This document shows, piece after piece, positions 46,691 through 57,345 of a stretch of DNA of 64,000 bases. The position numbers and the translations under genes were made by a program. The notes beneath the pieces were generated by a model. It was given only the letters and a program-made list of their open reading frames with translations. It was not told the origin of the DNA and did no database searches. The DNA comes from Ariolimax columbianus (Eukaryota > Mollusca > Gastropoda > Stylommatophora > Arionidae): assembly GCA_036924085.1 (NCBI GenBank), contig JAVGWX010000002.1:158757174-158821173 (forward strand), read 5' to 3'. Within the stretch, counting starts at the first letter, position 1, and every line of letters begins with the position of its first letter.

Positions 46691-47469
46691 TCTGGTCTGT
46701 GGATGTGTTTATTCAATGTGCTGTTCTTGTTATATCAATCAAAACATTGAGCTCACTGCGAAGCATAGGTCTTCAAGAAATGCCTGGATATTGCGTGGGT
46801 GTGTACCCCAACCATCTACAAGATGGGATAACCAGCTACCATACCCTACCCTCCTTAGCGGTCTCTTACCACATGCCTTACTGGTTAGTATTACCTTTAT
46901 TTTCTCTCCTTTGATACCCGGTAACTCTCGAGCGATTGCTCTTTTTTACTGCTAATTACCTGGCAGCATATCATTTCTATGGAACCTTGTTTCTGGCGAT
47001 AATACATCATCATCATGTTCCTGTCACACCAGAAGGCGAAGTATAAATACAACACTACATTCGATTTACCCTAATCAGCTGTTATGAAGTCCTGAATTCA
47101 TAAATTTACAGTATTTTCAGTGGCAATAGTTTTTAAATTGTGATGCTGCTAGCCCCATGCACATCCTTCCATAGTCGTCCATTTCAACATGCCACGTATA
47201 CAGTCAAACTAATGGTTGTCCCATAACAGATACTGCCATTTCTTCTTCTTCGTTTTCTTCTTCTTTTTCGTTTTCTCGTTCTGAAAAGGACGTTGCGACG
47301 TTGTGGTAGATTTCAAACCCCGGCTGGGACATCTGGGCCGTTCAGCCCGATTTCATCTAGATTTGTTTGTGATCCGGGATTTCCTTTCCTTTGCGATTCC
47401 TGTCCCTTGGCCAGACTACACTATTGTCTAGTGCAGCCTGTTTCCTGGGCCGCCACTTAGACACTGAAA
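46691..47469. other. Non-coding, no recognisable feature
   Basis: Unique sequence including a (TTC)n-rich patch at 47,236-47,280. No gene recognised. Confidence 0.45.
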
Positions 47470-47765
47470 AAGTTGTGGTCGGCTATCAGTCGCTGACCCT
47501 GCTGTAAGAAGCCAGCTATGGTTCACTGACCCTGGTGTTAGAAGCCAGCTATGGTTGGCTGACCCTGCTGTTAGAAGCCAGCTATGGTTGGCTGACCCTG
47601 CTGTAAGAAGCCAGTTATTGTTGGCTGACCCTGATGTAAGAAGCCAGCTATGGTTCACTGACCCTGCTGTAAGAAGCCAGCTATGGTTCACTGACCCTGC
47701 TGTAAGAAGCCAGCTATGGTTCGCTGACCCTGCTGTAAGAAGCCAGCTATGGTTGGCTGGCTGGT
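47470..47765 (+). repeat. 33-bp tandem repeat, about 9 copies
   Basis: Unit 'gctgaccctgctgtaagaag' plus 'ccagctatggttg'. A single related unit ('ctggccctgacgctagcag') lies at 51,494, and 'ggtgtcagctcattcactgc' after the array is matched by 'gaatgagctgacagcaactc' at 56,024 in inverse orientation, so the array belongs to a dispersed repeat. Confidence 0.93.
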
Positions 47766-47899
47766 GTCAGCTCATTCACTGCTGTTCAAAATCAGGTGTT
47801 TTCTTTGAGGTGTGCGGTCATTGAGTGAGATATGTGTGTGAGGTCTTAGCTTTGTGGAATGTCATTGTGTGAGGTCATTGTGTGAGATCTTAGCCTTGT

Positions 47900-48030
47900 G
47901 GGATGTTTTTGTGTGAAGACATTCTAACTCTGTCAGACGAAAGACACTCTAACTCTGTTAGAATGAAGACACGCTAACTCTGTTAGAATGAAGACACGCA
48001 AACTCTGTTAGAAGGAAGACACTCTAATCA
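47900..48030 (+). repeat. About 26-bp tandem repeat, 5 copies
   Basis: Unit 'gaagacactctaactctgtt' plus 'agaat' with variants. Confidence 0.85.
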
Positions 48031-49125
48031 CTGTATACCTAGAATACACTAACATACTAAGGTGTGGTGTATCTCTGCAATGAAATTATATTCTTTATCG
48101 AGCTATTTTGTCCAATTAACGCCAATCTGCCAGATTGTATTGTTTATTACTTCAAAGACTGTCCAGACTTTTCTTATATCTCGACCAAACTATTTTCTTA
48201 CAGCTAATCATTTCAGAAACTGAATAAGGATGTTTTTTTTACTTTATTTTTTTGGTGGCAAAAATTATTTTTCCAGGCTTCACAATTTAGCCCAACACAG
48301 TACTAGCACTTCACACCCTTCACAAATTCACGTCACAATTATATTATGTCACTAAATGTCAATCATCGCAGAAACCCAACCCTTTATTGGTGACGGTCAT
48401 CTTGTCATTGTGTTAGTATAATATGCCCAGCCGTCAACTACGCCAACTTTATACATATTTATTTCATGTTTAAGAGTAGTTTTAAATGTCACTTTATGTG
48501 CAATATTTATTTTTAGCTCAATAATGTTGCATTATTAATTTATGTGATAATTTTTCATATAAATTGTCTGTTATTATATCTAAACGTATATGTGCAGTGT
48601 TTTATAACATATCATAAAACCGGATTGATGTTAGTGTATCTTAGTACATAAAGTTGTTTAAGTTTATCAATAAACATACACTGTTTTGTAGTTTAGATCT
48701 AAATATAGTGTCTTTCAATTTATCAAAATATGCCAGTTGTCTTTTAGTGTATTTTTAAGTATAAGGTGTCTGTTAATGCATCTCCAAACATAAAATGTCA
48801 TTGTAGCGTTTATCAAATATATAAGCTTTCTTTTGTCTCTCTAAATATAAAGTGTCTTTTTGTATCTCTAACAATAAGGTGTTTGTTTGACATTCTGTTT
48901 CCAGATTAGATTAGTAAAAATTGAGGGCGCTATTGGTATTGTTGTTCGAACTGTTGTTTCTCTCGGTAAATAGAACATTTGCATGTCATTATCGAGGGGC
49001 TCTACAGTTTACCCAACTGTAAAAGAGTATACCTCACTCAGCTCTGAGTTAGTGAAAGTCAGGCACATAGAAAGGAAACTATCCTACAGCTAAACATAAT
49101 AAGAAGTAACTTACATATTTTTCTA
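48031..49125 (+). other. AT-rich non-coding with decayed tandem repeat
   Basis: Between about 48,480 and 48,890 the phrase 'aaatataaagtgtctttttg' recurs in six or more diverged forms about 45 bp apart, a fossil minisatellite. No gene. Confidence 0.55.
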
Positions 49126-50880
49126 AGCCAGAGTCAGAGCAATAGGTCGACTTTTGGATGTAGCCTCTAATACTCTTCCATAATTCAGAGTCAGAACAAT
49201 AGGTCGACTTTTGGATGTAGCCTCTAATACTCTTCCATAATTCAGAGTCAGAACAATAGGTCGACTTTTGGATGTAGCCTCTAATACTCTTCCATAATTC
49301 AGAGTCAGAACAATAGGTCGACTTTTGGATGTAGCCTCTAATACTCTTCCATAATTCAGAGTCAGAACAATAGGTCGACTTTTGGATGTAGCCTCTAATA
49401 CTCTTCCATAATTCAGAGTCAGAACAATAGGTCGACTTTTGGATGTAGCCTCTAATACTCTTCCATAATTCAGAGTCAGAGCAATAGGTCGACTTTTGGA
49501 TGTAGCCTCTAATACTCTTCCATAATTCAGAGTCAGAGCAATAGGTCGACTTTTGGATGTAGCCTCTAATACTCTTCCATAATTCAGAGTCAGAACAATA
49601 GGTCGACTTTTGGATGTAGCCTCTAATACTCTTCCATAATTCAGAGTCAGAACAATAGGTCGACTTTTGGATGTAGCCTCTAATACTCTTCCATAATTCA
49701 GAGTCAGAACAATAGGTCGACTTTTGGATGTAGCCTCTAATACTCTTCCATAATTCAGAGTCAGAACAATAGGTCGACTTTTGGATGTAGCCTCTAATAC
49801 TCTTCCATAATTCAGAGTCAGAACAATAGGTCGACTTTTGGATGTAGCCTCTAATACTCTTCCATAATTCAGAGTCAGAACAATAGGTCGACTTTTGGAT
49901 GTAGCCTCTAATACTCTTCCATAATTCAGAGTCAGAGCAATAGGTCGACTTTTGGATGTAGCCTCTAATACTCTTCCATAATTCAGAGTCAGAGCAATAG
50001 GTCGACTTTTGGATGTAGCCTCTAATACTCTTCCATAATTCAGAGTCAGAACAATAGGTCGACTTTTGGATGTAGCCTCTAATACTCTTCCATAATTCAG
50101 AGTCAGAACAATAGGTCGACTTTTGGATGTAGCCTCTAATACTCTTCCATAATTCAGAGTCAGAACAATAGGTCGACTTTTGGATGTAGCCTCTAATACT
50201 CTTCCATAATTCAGAGTCAGAACAATAGGTCGACTTTTGGATGTAGCCTCTAATACTCTTCCATAATTCAGAGTCAGAACAATAGGTCGACTTTTGGATG
50301 TAGCCTCTAATACTCTTCCATAATTCAGAGTCAGAGCAATAGGTCGACTTTTGGATGTAGCCTCTAATACTCTTCCATAATTCAGAGTCAGAACAATAGG
50401 TCGACTTTTGGATGTAGCCTCTAATACTCTTCCATAATTCAGAGTCAGAACAATAGGTCGACTTTTGGATGTAGCCTCTAATACTCTTCCATAATTCAGA
50501 GTCAGAACAATAGGTCGACTTTTGGATGTAGCCTCTAATACTCTTCCATAATTCAGAGTCAGAACAATAGGTCGACTTTTGGATGTAGCCTCTAATACTC
50601 TTCCATAATTCAGAGTCAGAACAATAGGTCGACTTTGGATGTAGCCTCTAATACTCTTCCATAATTCAGAGTCAGAACAATAGGTCGACTTTTGGATGTA
50701 GCCTCTAATACTCTTCCATAATTCAGAGTCAGAACAATAGGTCGACTTTTGGATGTAGCCTCTAATACTCTTCCATAATTCAGAGTCAGAACAATAGGTC
50801 GACTTTTGGATGTAGCCTCTAATACTCTTCCATAATTCAGAGTCAGAGCAATAGGTCGACCTCTGGATGTAGCCTTTAAT
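49126..50880 (+). repeat. 57-bp minisatellite, 31 near-identical units
   Basis: Unit 'ttcagagtcagaacaatagg' plus 'tcgacttttggatgtagcct' and 'ctaatactcttccataa'. Unit starts at 49,131 and 50,840 are 1,709 bp apart = 30 x 57 minus one, explained by a single lost T near 50,634. The only frequent variant is gagca for gaaca. A pair of gagca units at 49,481/49,538 recurs at 49,937/49,994, exactly eight units later. Confidence 0.98.
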
Positions 50881-51200
50881 ATTTCATTCCTGAAGTCAAA
50901 ATCAGAACAGGGGCTAGACTGTTGTCTTTACTTGTCCCAGTATAATGTAACCTCCAACACTTCCTCTCTGACGGCAGTATTCGCGTGGATTTACCTGGCC
51001 ATTTATATTTGTTAATATAGAATAAGAAGCTGGAGCAGCCAATATTATTTTCAATTAATACAGACCTGGGCTTGTGATGACTGACGTGTACCAATTTTTG
51101 TATCAACTAACGGCATTAACCTGTCAATCATATCGATCTGTTACAGAGAAAACATTCTAATGGAATGGCTGTCTTTGATGCTTACTCTACAGACATTTCA
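50881..51200. other. Non-coding spacer
   Basis: Unique sequence; nothing recognised. Confidence 0.4.
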
Positions 51201-51206
51201 TCATTT

Positions 51207-51368
51207 CCTCTTCTTCTTCTTCGTTCGTTCTCAATCTCCTACTACCAAACCCTGAAAGGGCTTAAGTAGCAGAATGAAGTCCAGAGAACGGAATGCTTTG
51301 TGTCGTAGTTTACAGCTTGGCTGCGTTATTTGCACCTTTCGGTTCAACACATCCGACTTCAGCAACCA
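51207..51368 (-). mobile_element. SINE 3' module, truncated copy A
   Basis: The minus strand has 'gctgaagtcggatgtgttga' then 'ccgaaaggtgcaaataacgc' and 'gagaacgaacgaagaagaag', the tail type of the tRNA-SINE at 14.7 kb with a (GAA)n end. The tRNA head is missing. Confidence 0.7.
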
Positions 51369-51730
51369 TTTTTTTAGTACCGGGTTAGCATTCCTTTTTC
51401 AATCCCTTCTCCTTAGCCAGTCTGCCCCGCTGCAGTTTGTTATCCAGGATCACCGCGTGGAGGTGTAGAAGGGTCTTGGCAGCTCTGGTTCGCTGGCCCT
51501 GACGCTAGCAGTCAGCTATGGGTCACTAACCACTGCAGCTCATGCGCTGCTCAGCATCTTGATCCCATTTCGTCATTTAATGCATGTCAAGTGAGACTCT
51601 TTGAACTAACTATATATATTTACCGGATGATAATTATCTGTTTTGCTCTAATCGAAGCATGGGAGACCCACTACTGGTGACCCTTTGACAGAGAGTCTGT
51701 ATTCAAGCATCCGCAATTGCAACGGGTTAA
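51369..51730. other. Non-coding spacer with a single relic of the 33-bp repeat family
   Basis: 51,480-51,545 resembles the 47.5-kb repeat ('ctagcagtcagctatgggtc') followed by 'gcagctcatgcgctgctcag'. Otherwise unique. Confidence 0.45.
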
Positions 51731-51742
51731 TATGATGTGAGA

Positions 51743-51775
51743 GAAAGAGAGAGAGAGAGAAATAGAAAGAGAGCG
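51743..51775 (+). repeat. (GA)n microsatellite
   Basis: 'agaaagagagagagagagaa' purine-rich stretch. Confidence 0.85.
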
Positions 51776-51821
51776 AGCTATTTGATATACATACATGAAA
51801 ATAATGTTATTACGAACCAAC

Positions 51822-51980
51822 TTCTTCTGCGTTCATTCTCAATCTCCCGCTACCAAGCCCTGAACAGGGCTTTGCAAGTAGCAGGATGTAGTCAGGAGAA
51901 CGGATTTGCGTTGTGTCGCTAGTTTACAGTTTGACTGCGATATTTGCACCTTTCGGTCTGACACATCCGTTTTCGGCACA
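51822..51980 (-). mobile_element. SINE 3' module, truncated copy B
   Basis: Same module as copy A, about 620 bp away and in the same orientation. The phrases 'gcaccttt' and 'cacatccg' and the 'ctaccaagccctgaacaggg' segment are shared between the two, so they may reflect one duplication rather than two insertions. Confidence 0.7.
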
Positions 51981-53538
51981 CCAACGTGTCTACAGTCCAA
52001 GTAGCAAACAGATGTTTAGTCTCTGTCAGGAAAGGGTGAAAGATGAATATCGGTGGTTCTAGCAGCTCGTTGGTTGTATACATTCTGCTTCATCCTGTTT
52101 GGCGTGTCTCCTTTCTCGACCGGCTACCGCTTTCAAAAATGTTGTAATCCATGCATTGCCGATTCACCAATTACAGTGTCTCAAGAGGTGATCATCGATC
52201 GTCTTTAGAACGTCACCTCCATCCACATCCAACGATACTATAACAGATGTCATCGAAGCCTTGAAATTAGCCGTAAACACCTGTATGACCAGTACAGTAC
52301 ATCTTCACTAAGCCCTGGAACTTGTAGCGCCCTCTATGTGCCGTACAATCATGACGTCACCATCATCACCCGACACAATCACTCGTTATTTAAGAAGTAT
52401 CAGAAAACCAACTATGAACTGACGTCGCACGTGCTGCTGAGATACCAATAGCACGAGTCTAGATACTCCTAGTTTTGATTATAATTCCCATCTGACAGTG
52501 TAGAAAGATAAATGACACACTCTGTTAGACATGAATTACAGACTGATCTCTGCTTAATTTCGATAAATTCAAAGCTGAGAACGTACGAAGATGGTCAAGC
52601 TTCATGGGGAGATCAATGACCTCAGGCTGACCACTGCTTCCTTTAGATATGTTCCATTTTGTGAGCGTACGAAAGAGGACAAGCAGAGACGCCAATGACC
52701 TCAGTCTGACCAATGATTTATTTAGACAAATTGAAATTTGAGATCATACTAGGAAGGACGGGTTCCAATGAGGGGTCAATGATCTAAGCCTGACGCTTTG
52801 CTTTCGTTAGATAAATATAAATCTGAGACAGTATTCAACGAAAAAATTCAACTACCTAGACATGACTGAGTTCTGTAACTTCACCTTATCAAAGTGACGA
52901 CTTAAAAACTGACAGGTCAATATTAAAACTGTGATGGTGTTGCAATTTGGGCACTATTCGTCTGAACAATACGACATGGATTCTAAACCCAGGTCAAGTT
53001 CTGGCTTTTGTTAAGGTTAAATGTTAACCTACCGTGGCCATTATTCCTCCTTCCGTATAAATTCCCTGGTTGAATTCAGATATGAGGATTGGGGGGGGGG
53101 GGAGGATTAATATCAGTCGAGTGTGCACATAAACAGCTGACTGTATTTTCATGGCATTCACAATGTGACAGTGGCTAACAGCTGCGCTTATCGAGTTTCA
53201 ACTGCAAAGGTCTCAGTTACGTGCACATCATGTATGCCAGATATCTAAATGTATCGTCCATCTCCAATATGATTAGATGCTGGTCCCACCCTCCTTGAGA
53301 TTAGGGGACGATTGAAACTTGCGGAAATCGAAACTCAACTTTTTTGGCGCTTTCGTTTCTTGAGCGGCAAGGGACTTACCTCTTCACTATCTTAACTATC
53401 AAGGCTATCAATTAGTATGAACAAAACAGGTGGTATCAAAACAATTACAAAGACATCCAATTAAGTTACGATAGAAATTTGTTTTTCCTTTTAAGACTTA
53501 AGACAGCAACAGCAAAACTAAAAATCATAATAATTTAA
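51981..53538. other. Non-coding; faint about 95-bp repeat at 52,530-52,830
   Basis: Three diverged copies of 'caatgacctcaggctgacca' with 'ttagataaattgaaatctga'-like neighbours lie between 52,530 and 52,830. A G-homopolymer is at 53,091-53,102. No gene recognised; upstream exons of the host gene could be hidden here but none was convincing. Confidence 0.45.
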
Positions 53539-53558
53539 TCGATTCATTATATATATAC

Positions 53559-53561
<3 letters not shown>

Positions 53562-53615
<54 letters not shown>
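53562..53615 (+). repeat. (AT)n microsatellite
   Basis: About 27 AT dinucleotides. Confidence 0.95.
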
Positions 53616-53618
<3 letters not shown>

Positions 53619-53770
53619 AAACGCGTGCACACACACACCATAAATTCACTCTGTAGCCTGATTCCAGTATGTTCCTCGATGTAAAACAGGAATTACTGAC
53701 TTTCATCATCTTTAAACCATGTTCCACAACTTCATATCAAAACTAACAAACTTCTCTCCCTTGTCTACAG

Positions 53771-53929
53771 TCGCCGCCCAAGGGGGCAAACCTACCATAC
53801 AGACCGAAACCACTGCTGTCCCCAGTCTACATCTCAGGTAGCCCAGGCTTCACAGTTCCTGCCGGTTTGACAGCTATCCCCGGACACGAGGTGGGCAGCC
53901 TGTTCGCATATGACAGGGCTAGGCTTCAA
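53771..53929 (+). CDS. Internal exon of an unidentified proline-rich host protein
   Basis: A 159-bp block, exactly 53 codons with no stop, is bounded by a good acceptor (cttgtctacag before 53,771) and a donor (gtaaat from 53,930). It begins 'SPPKGANLPYRPKPLLSPVY', contains 'ISGSPGFTVPAGLTAIPGHE' and ends 'VGSLFAYDRARLQ'. It is rich in Pro, Leu and Gly with no transmembrane stretch, as in linker regions of transcriptional or RNA-binding regulators. Base composition is higher in GC than its surroundings. Both boundaries are in phase 0, matching the next candidate exon at 61,693. I do not recognise the family and assign no function; the rest of the gene lies outside what I could detect. Confidence 0.6.
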
Positions 53930-54480
53930 GTAAATTCAATTCAGTTTCTCACATTTAATTTTCATTTTATTGATCTTGTTGATTGTGTCAATCCTGCTAT
54001 AGATTGTCGTTCGATGTTGTTGTTGTTGTTGTTGTTGTTGTTATTGATTATACTCTTGGTAGTAACTGCAGAGAAATGAGCAAAGACAAAGCAGATATAA
54101 GTGAAAATACTCTGGATAATGATGATGCTGCGTGATGAGAAATCTCGACAGGATGTCTCTGCTGGAAGGAGAGGCAAGGCCGTTACCGAGTGGACAGCCT
54201 CTAGTATGAGAATGAAGATTTAGGTGGTGACTTTAGCTCAGAGATGTCTATCTGAGAGTTTTTTAATAAGAACAGGCATCGTTTCAGTCTCTCAATCCAC
54301 GATTCAAAATGTATCGAAGGGCTGAGTGGATAATGGACAGAGAGGCGTGAAGCCTTCGGATGGTTGTATGGATCTACTGTCCTGGTCATGGTCTGCTTCA
54401 TGTCGATGAACGAGAGGATGTCTTCGCCTCGAAGACACACAGAATCAGGAACTGTAGATAGGGTAGATATTATGGGGCCA
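53930..54480. other. Intron sequence with a (GTT)n microsatellite
   Basis: (TTG)n at 54,015-54,043. A 94-codon minus frame (54,201-54,485) has no motif I recognise. No other feature. Confidence 0.45.
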
Positions 54481-54800
54481 ATCAATAAGCTCTTCTAGAA
54501 TGCTAACAATCAATAAGCTCTTCTAGAATGCTAACAATCAATTATCTTTTCTAGAATGCTAACAATCAATAAGGTCATCTAGAACGCTAACAATCAGTTA
54601 GCTCTTATAGAATGCTAACAATCAATTAGCTCTTCTAGAACGCTAACAATCAATTAGCTCTTCTAGAATGCTAACAATCAGTTAGCTCTTCTAGAATGCT
54701 AAGAATCAATTAGCTCTTCTAGAATGCTAACAATCAATTAGCTCTTCTAGAATGTTAACAATCAATTAGCTCTTCTAGAACGCTAACAATCAATAAAAAT
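54481..54800 (+). repeat. 28-bp tandem repeat, about 11 copies
   Basis: Unit 'caatcaataagctcttctag' plus 'aatgctaa' with 'caattagc' and 'cagttagc' variants. Confidence 0.94.
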
Positions 54801-55679
54801 CCCAGTGGGATGTTAAAAGTGCATCAGAGGACTGGGAATCCATAGACTGCGTAATATTTTGTATCCCACCTGCGTCAAGCAGGAAATCAGACCTAAAAGG
54901 ATATACCATGAGTATGTACCACCAGTGGGCTACTGGATCCACCAGTATCTACACTCATCGCTATTTGCTGATGGAGACTCAGCACCTATGGGTTTACCCA
55001 GAGAGTAGTTAATAGCAGAACTGGCAGATACAGTTTCTCGGTTTTTCGTAGCACAATGTTTTAATCCTTGATGACACAGACAGACTACAGAGCTCGAAGA
55101 AGTCCTTAATGGATAGAATGCATGAGAGTAACCCTTCAAAGGCACAGCTTTCAGCGACAGACATTATACACTCGGCTCAGGAACGCCCACTCCACCCGCA
55201 CCTCCCCACCTCGCTGGTCGGCTCAAGTGGATGGCCAACTGAACGGAACTGGTGACGCAGACGATAAGTAGTTAAACAATAGGACACTAATAATTTTCTA
55301 AAACAAAAATATTGTGAACAGAAGGAAAAATATTTTCAACGCTTGAAAATAATATACAACAGACAATTGGACGTAGCGTGAAGTAATTGGCAATAAGGAA
55401 TAGCAGCATGGATCTCTAGTTACGGAAATATCGGGAGTATTGAGCTGACGGCTACCTTTGCTAGAGTCATTGGTGTGATAAATCTGAAGGCGAACAGTGA
55501 AGAAGAAGTAATGTATTCGTGCGAATTATCTGTTATCATTTGATTGGTCCATAAGCTCAAATTAGCATGTATTACCTCATTGGCAAAGGCATCGTATCTC
55601 AAACACATTTATGTTAAATAATGTTACCATGTATGCATCTACTTCCCCGTATGTGTGAGTACGGGTTCCGCACTGGGAG
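54801..55679. other. Non-coding (intronic), no recognisable feature
   Basis: Unique sequence with short frames only. Confidence 0.45.
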
Positions 55680-55965
55680 GAAGGAGCAAAGAGTAGTCAG
55701 GACCAGGGGAAACATACTGATCAAGGTGGGAGCGAAGAGTAGTTAGGGCCAGGGGAAACATACTGATCAAGGTGGGAGCGAAGAGTAGTCAGGGTCAGGG
55801 TCAGGTAAAACATACTGATCAAGGTGGGAGCTAAGAGTAGTCAGGGTCAGGTAAAACATACTGATCAAGGTGGGAGCTAAGAGTAGTCAGGGTCAGGTAA
55901 AACATACTGATCAAGGTGGGAGAAGAATAGTCAGGGTCAGGGGAAACATACTAATGAAGACCCCC
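55680..55965 (+). repeat. 46-bp minisatellite of the dispersed element, about 6 copies (copy 7)
   Basis: Unit 'aacatactgatcaaggtggg' plus 'agcgaagagtagtcagggtc' and 'aggtaa'. It is closely related to the 45-kb array (shared 'catactgatcaaggtgggag'). Confidence 0.95.
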
Positions 55966-56410
55966 ACCTCTCGCCTTTGTTCCTGCTCAGGCTGTGTGGC
56001 ACATGTCGGGCTGCGGCCAAGTGAATGAGCTGACAGCAACTCCTAGCTGCCTGGCTGCATCTGGGTCAAAGCTGACAAGACCCTATTATGCCTCCAGGTG
56101 ACGGCCCTGGAAACAGGCTGCACTAGTGTAGTCTGGTCAATGGATAGGAATCGCAGTTGGAAGGTATACCCGATACTCAAAAAATTAAGTTGAAATCGGA
56201 TGTGTCGGGCCGACAGGCGCAGAAATCGCTGTAAACTACCACACCTTTTCAGGACGAACGCCGAAGAAGAAGTGGTTGGGCTAGCGAAATGGGGATCGAT
56301 ATTATAATCCCCATTGTGATAAGCTTACTAAAGAGAGTGGTATTGAGTTCGACTGCATTCCTTTATACATTTAGCATGACCATCATCTAGCGTACAGATT
56401 GGGATGTACA
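55966..56410 (+). mobile_element. Dispersed minisatellite-bearing element, body with an inserted SINE module (copy 7)
   Basis: After the array come 'cccccacctctcgcctttgt', 'aacaggctgcactagtgtag', 'tctggtcaatgg', then after 56,276 'gggatcgatattataatccc' and 'actgcattcctttatacatt', the familiar blocks. Between the two halves, 56,187-56,275 is a SINE 3' module ('gaaatcggatgtgtcgggcc' to 'cgaagaagaag'). The element was therefore present before the SINE inserted. Confidence 0.65.
56187..56275 (+). mobile_element. SINE 3' module inserted in the dispersed element
   Basis: 'aaatcggatgtgtcgggccg', 'acaggcgcagaaatcgctgt' and a tail 'gacgaacgccgaagaagaag', the same as in the 14.7- and 51-kb copies. It is 5'-truncated, as expected for LINE-mediated insertion. 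Confidence 0.7.
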
Positions 56411-56504
56411 GACACGGATGTCTGGATCAGATAACAAAACGCAAGAGTGGTTTTCATTGCATTGAAAAACTTATAATAATCTAAAGCAAAATCTTCTTAA
56501 ACTT

Positions 56505-56745
56505 CGATCAACTGATGATATGCTTCTAGCCCGGCGAGGTTCACGATCAACTGATGACATGCTTCTAGTCCGGCGAGGTTCACGATCAACTGATGACATG
56601 CTTCTAGTCCGGCGAGGTTCACGATCAACTGATGACATGCTTCTAGTCCGGCGAGGTTCACGATCAACTGATGACATGCTTCTAGCCCGGCGAGGTTCAC
56701 GATCAACTGATGACATGCTTCTAGCCCGGCGAGGTTCACGAAGGA
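56505..56745 (-). repeat. 39-bp tandem repeat, 6 copies, next to a retroelement tail
   Basis: Unit 'acgatcaactgatgacatgc' plus 'ttctagtccggcgaggttc'. At 13 codons per unit all frames stay open. It directly follows (minus strand) the retroelement fragment at 56,757-56,985. Confidence 0.95.
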
Positions 56746-56756
56746 GACTGTGCGTT

Positions 56757-56985
56757 TCAGGCTCCACAGTCGTATGTAACGGTATCTCTAAGACCTATTC
56801 TGTGGAGGTGGGCATTGCGTTTGCATTGTGCCGCTCTGAGTTTGAAGATTTTTGTCTACCCAGCTCTGCCAAGTTTGTCTATGGTATCATTATTTGGCTT
56901 GTATTCTTTGTGCTGCTCTATCCATTCCGTCCTCATGAATCGTTTGAGAAGTGTCTGCTTTTGTATTGGCCTGGCGTACACTCTT
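56757..56985 (-). pseudogene. C-terminal fragment of an RNase H-type non-LTR retrotransposon, between two minisatellites
   Basis: The minus strand reads 'RTEWIEQHKEYKPNNDTIDK' then 'LGRAG', an in-frame stop, and 'KIFKLRAAQCKRNAHLHRIG' with 'TYDCGA'. This is the pattern following the RNase H domain in many animal elements (W...H....DxxxxLxRxxQxxIFxLRTGHCRLNAHLHRIGL...CxCG). The Cys cluster is interrupted by the 39-bp array on one side, and the upstream side is replaced by the 46-bp array. Confidence 0.6.
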
Positions 56986-57345
56986 GGAGTCTGTCTTGTA
57001 TGGGGCTTGTCGTGGCTTGGAGTAAACTCCTTGAGTCTGTCTTGTATGGGGCTTGTCGTGGCTTGGAGTACACTCCTGGAGTCGGTTTTGTATAGGGCTT
57101 GTCGTGGCTTGGTGTACACTCCTGGAGTCTGTCTTGTAGGGGACTTGACGTGGCCTGGAGTACACTCCTGGAGTCTGTCTTGTATGGGGCTTGTCGTGGT
57201 TTGGAGTACACTCCTGGAGTCTATCTTGTATGGGGCTTGTCGTGGCTTGGAGTACACTCCTGGAGTCTGTCTTGTAGGGGACTTGACGTGGCCTGGAGTA
57301 CACTTCTGAAGCCTGCCTTGCATGGGGTGACGTGACATGGAGTAC
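56986..57345 (-). repeat. 46-bp tandem repeat, about 8 copies
   Basis: Unit 'gagtctgtcttgtatggggc' plus 'ttgtcgtggcttggagtaca' and 'ctcctg'. Two subtypes (ggacttgacgtggcctgg) alternate in part. It is unrelated to the dispersed 46-bp family. Confidence 0.94.

Noticed and set aside
18504..50880. CRISPR-like arrays of regularly spaced repeats
   Set aside because: Repeats are contiguous with no unique spacers, there are no cas genes, and the context is a eukaryotic genome.
53930..54079. Extension of the 53.77-kb exon past the donor
   Set aside because: Beyond 53,929 the frame becomes low-complexity (poly-Leu from a GTT microsatellite). The gtaaat donor is the more likely boundary.
54201..54485. 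94-codon minus-strand frame as a small gene
   Set aside because: No recognised domain, no splice or regulatory support, and it lies inside the putative intron of the + strand gene.
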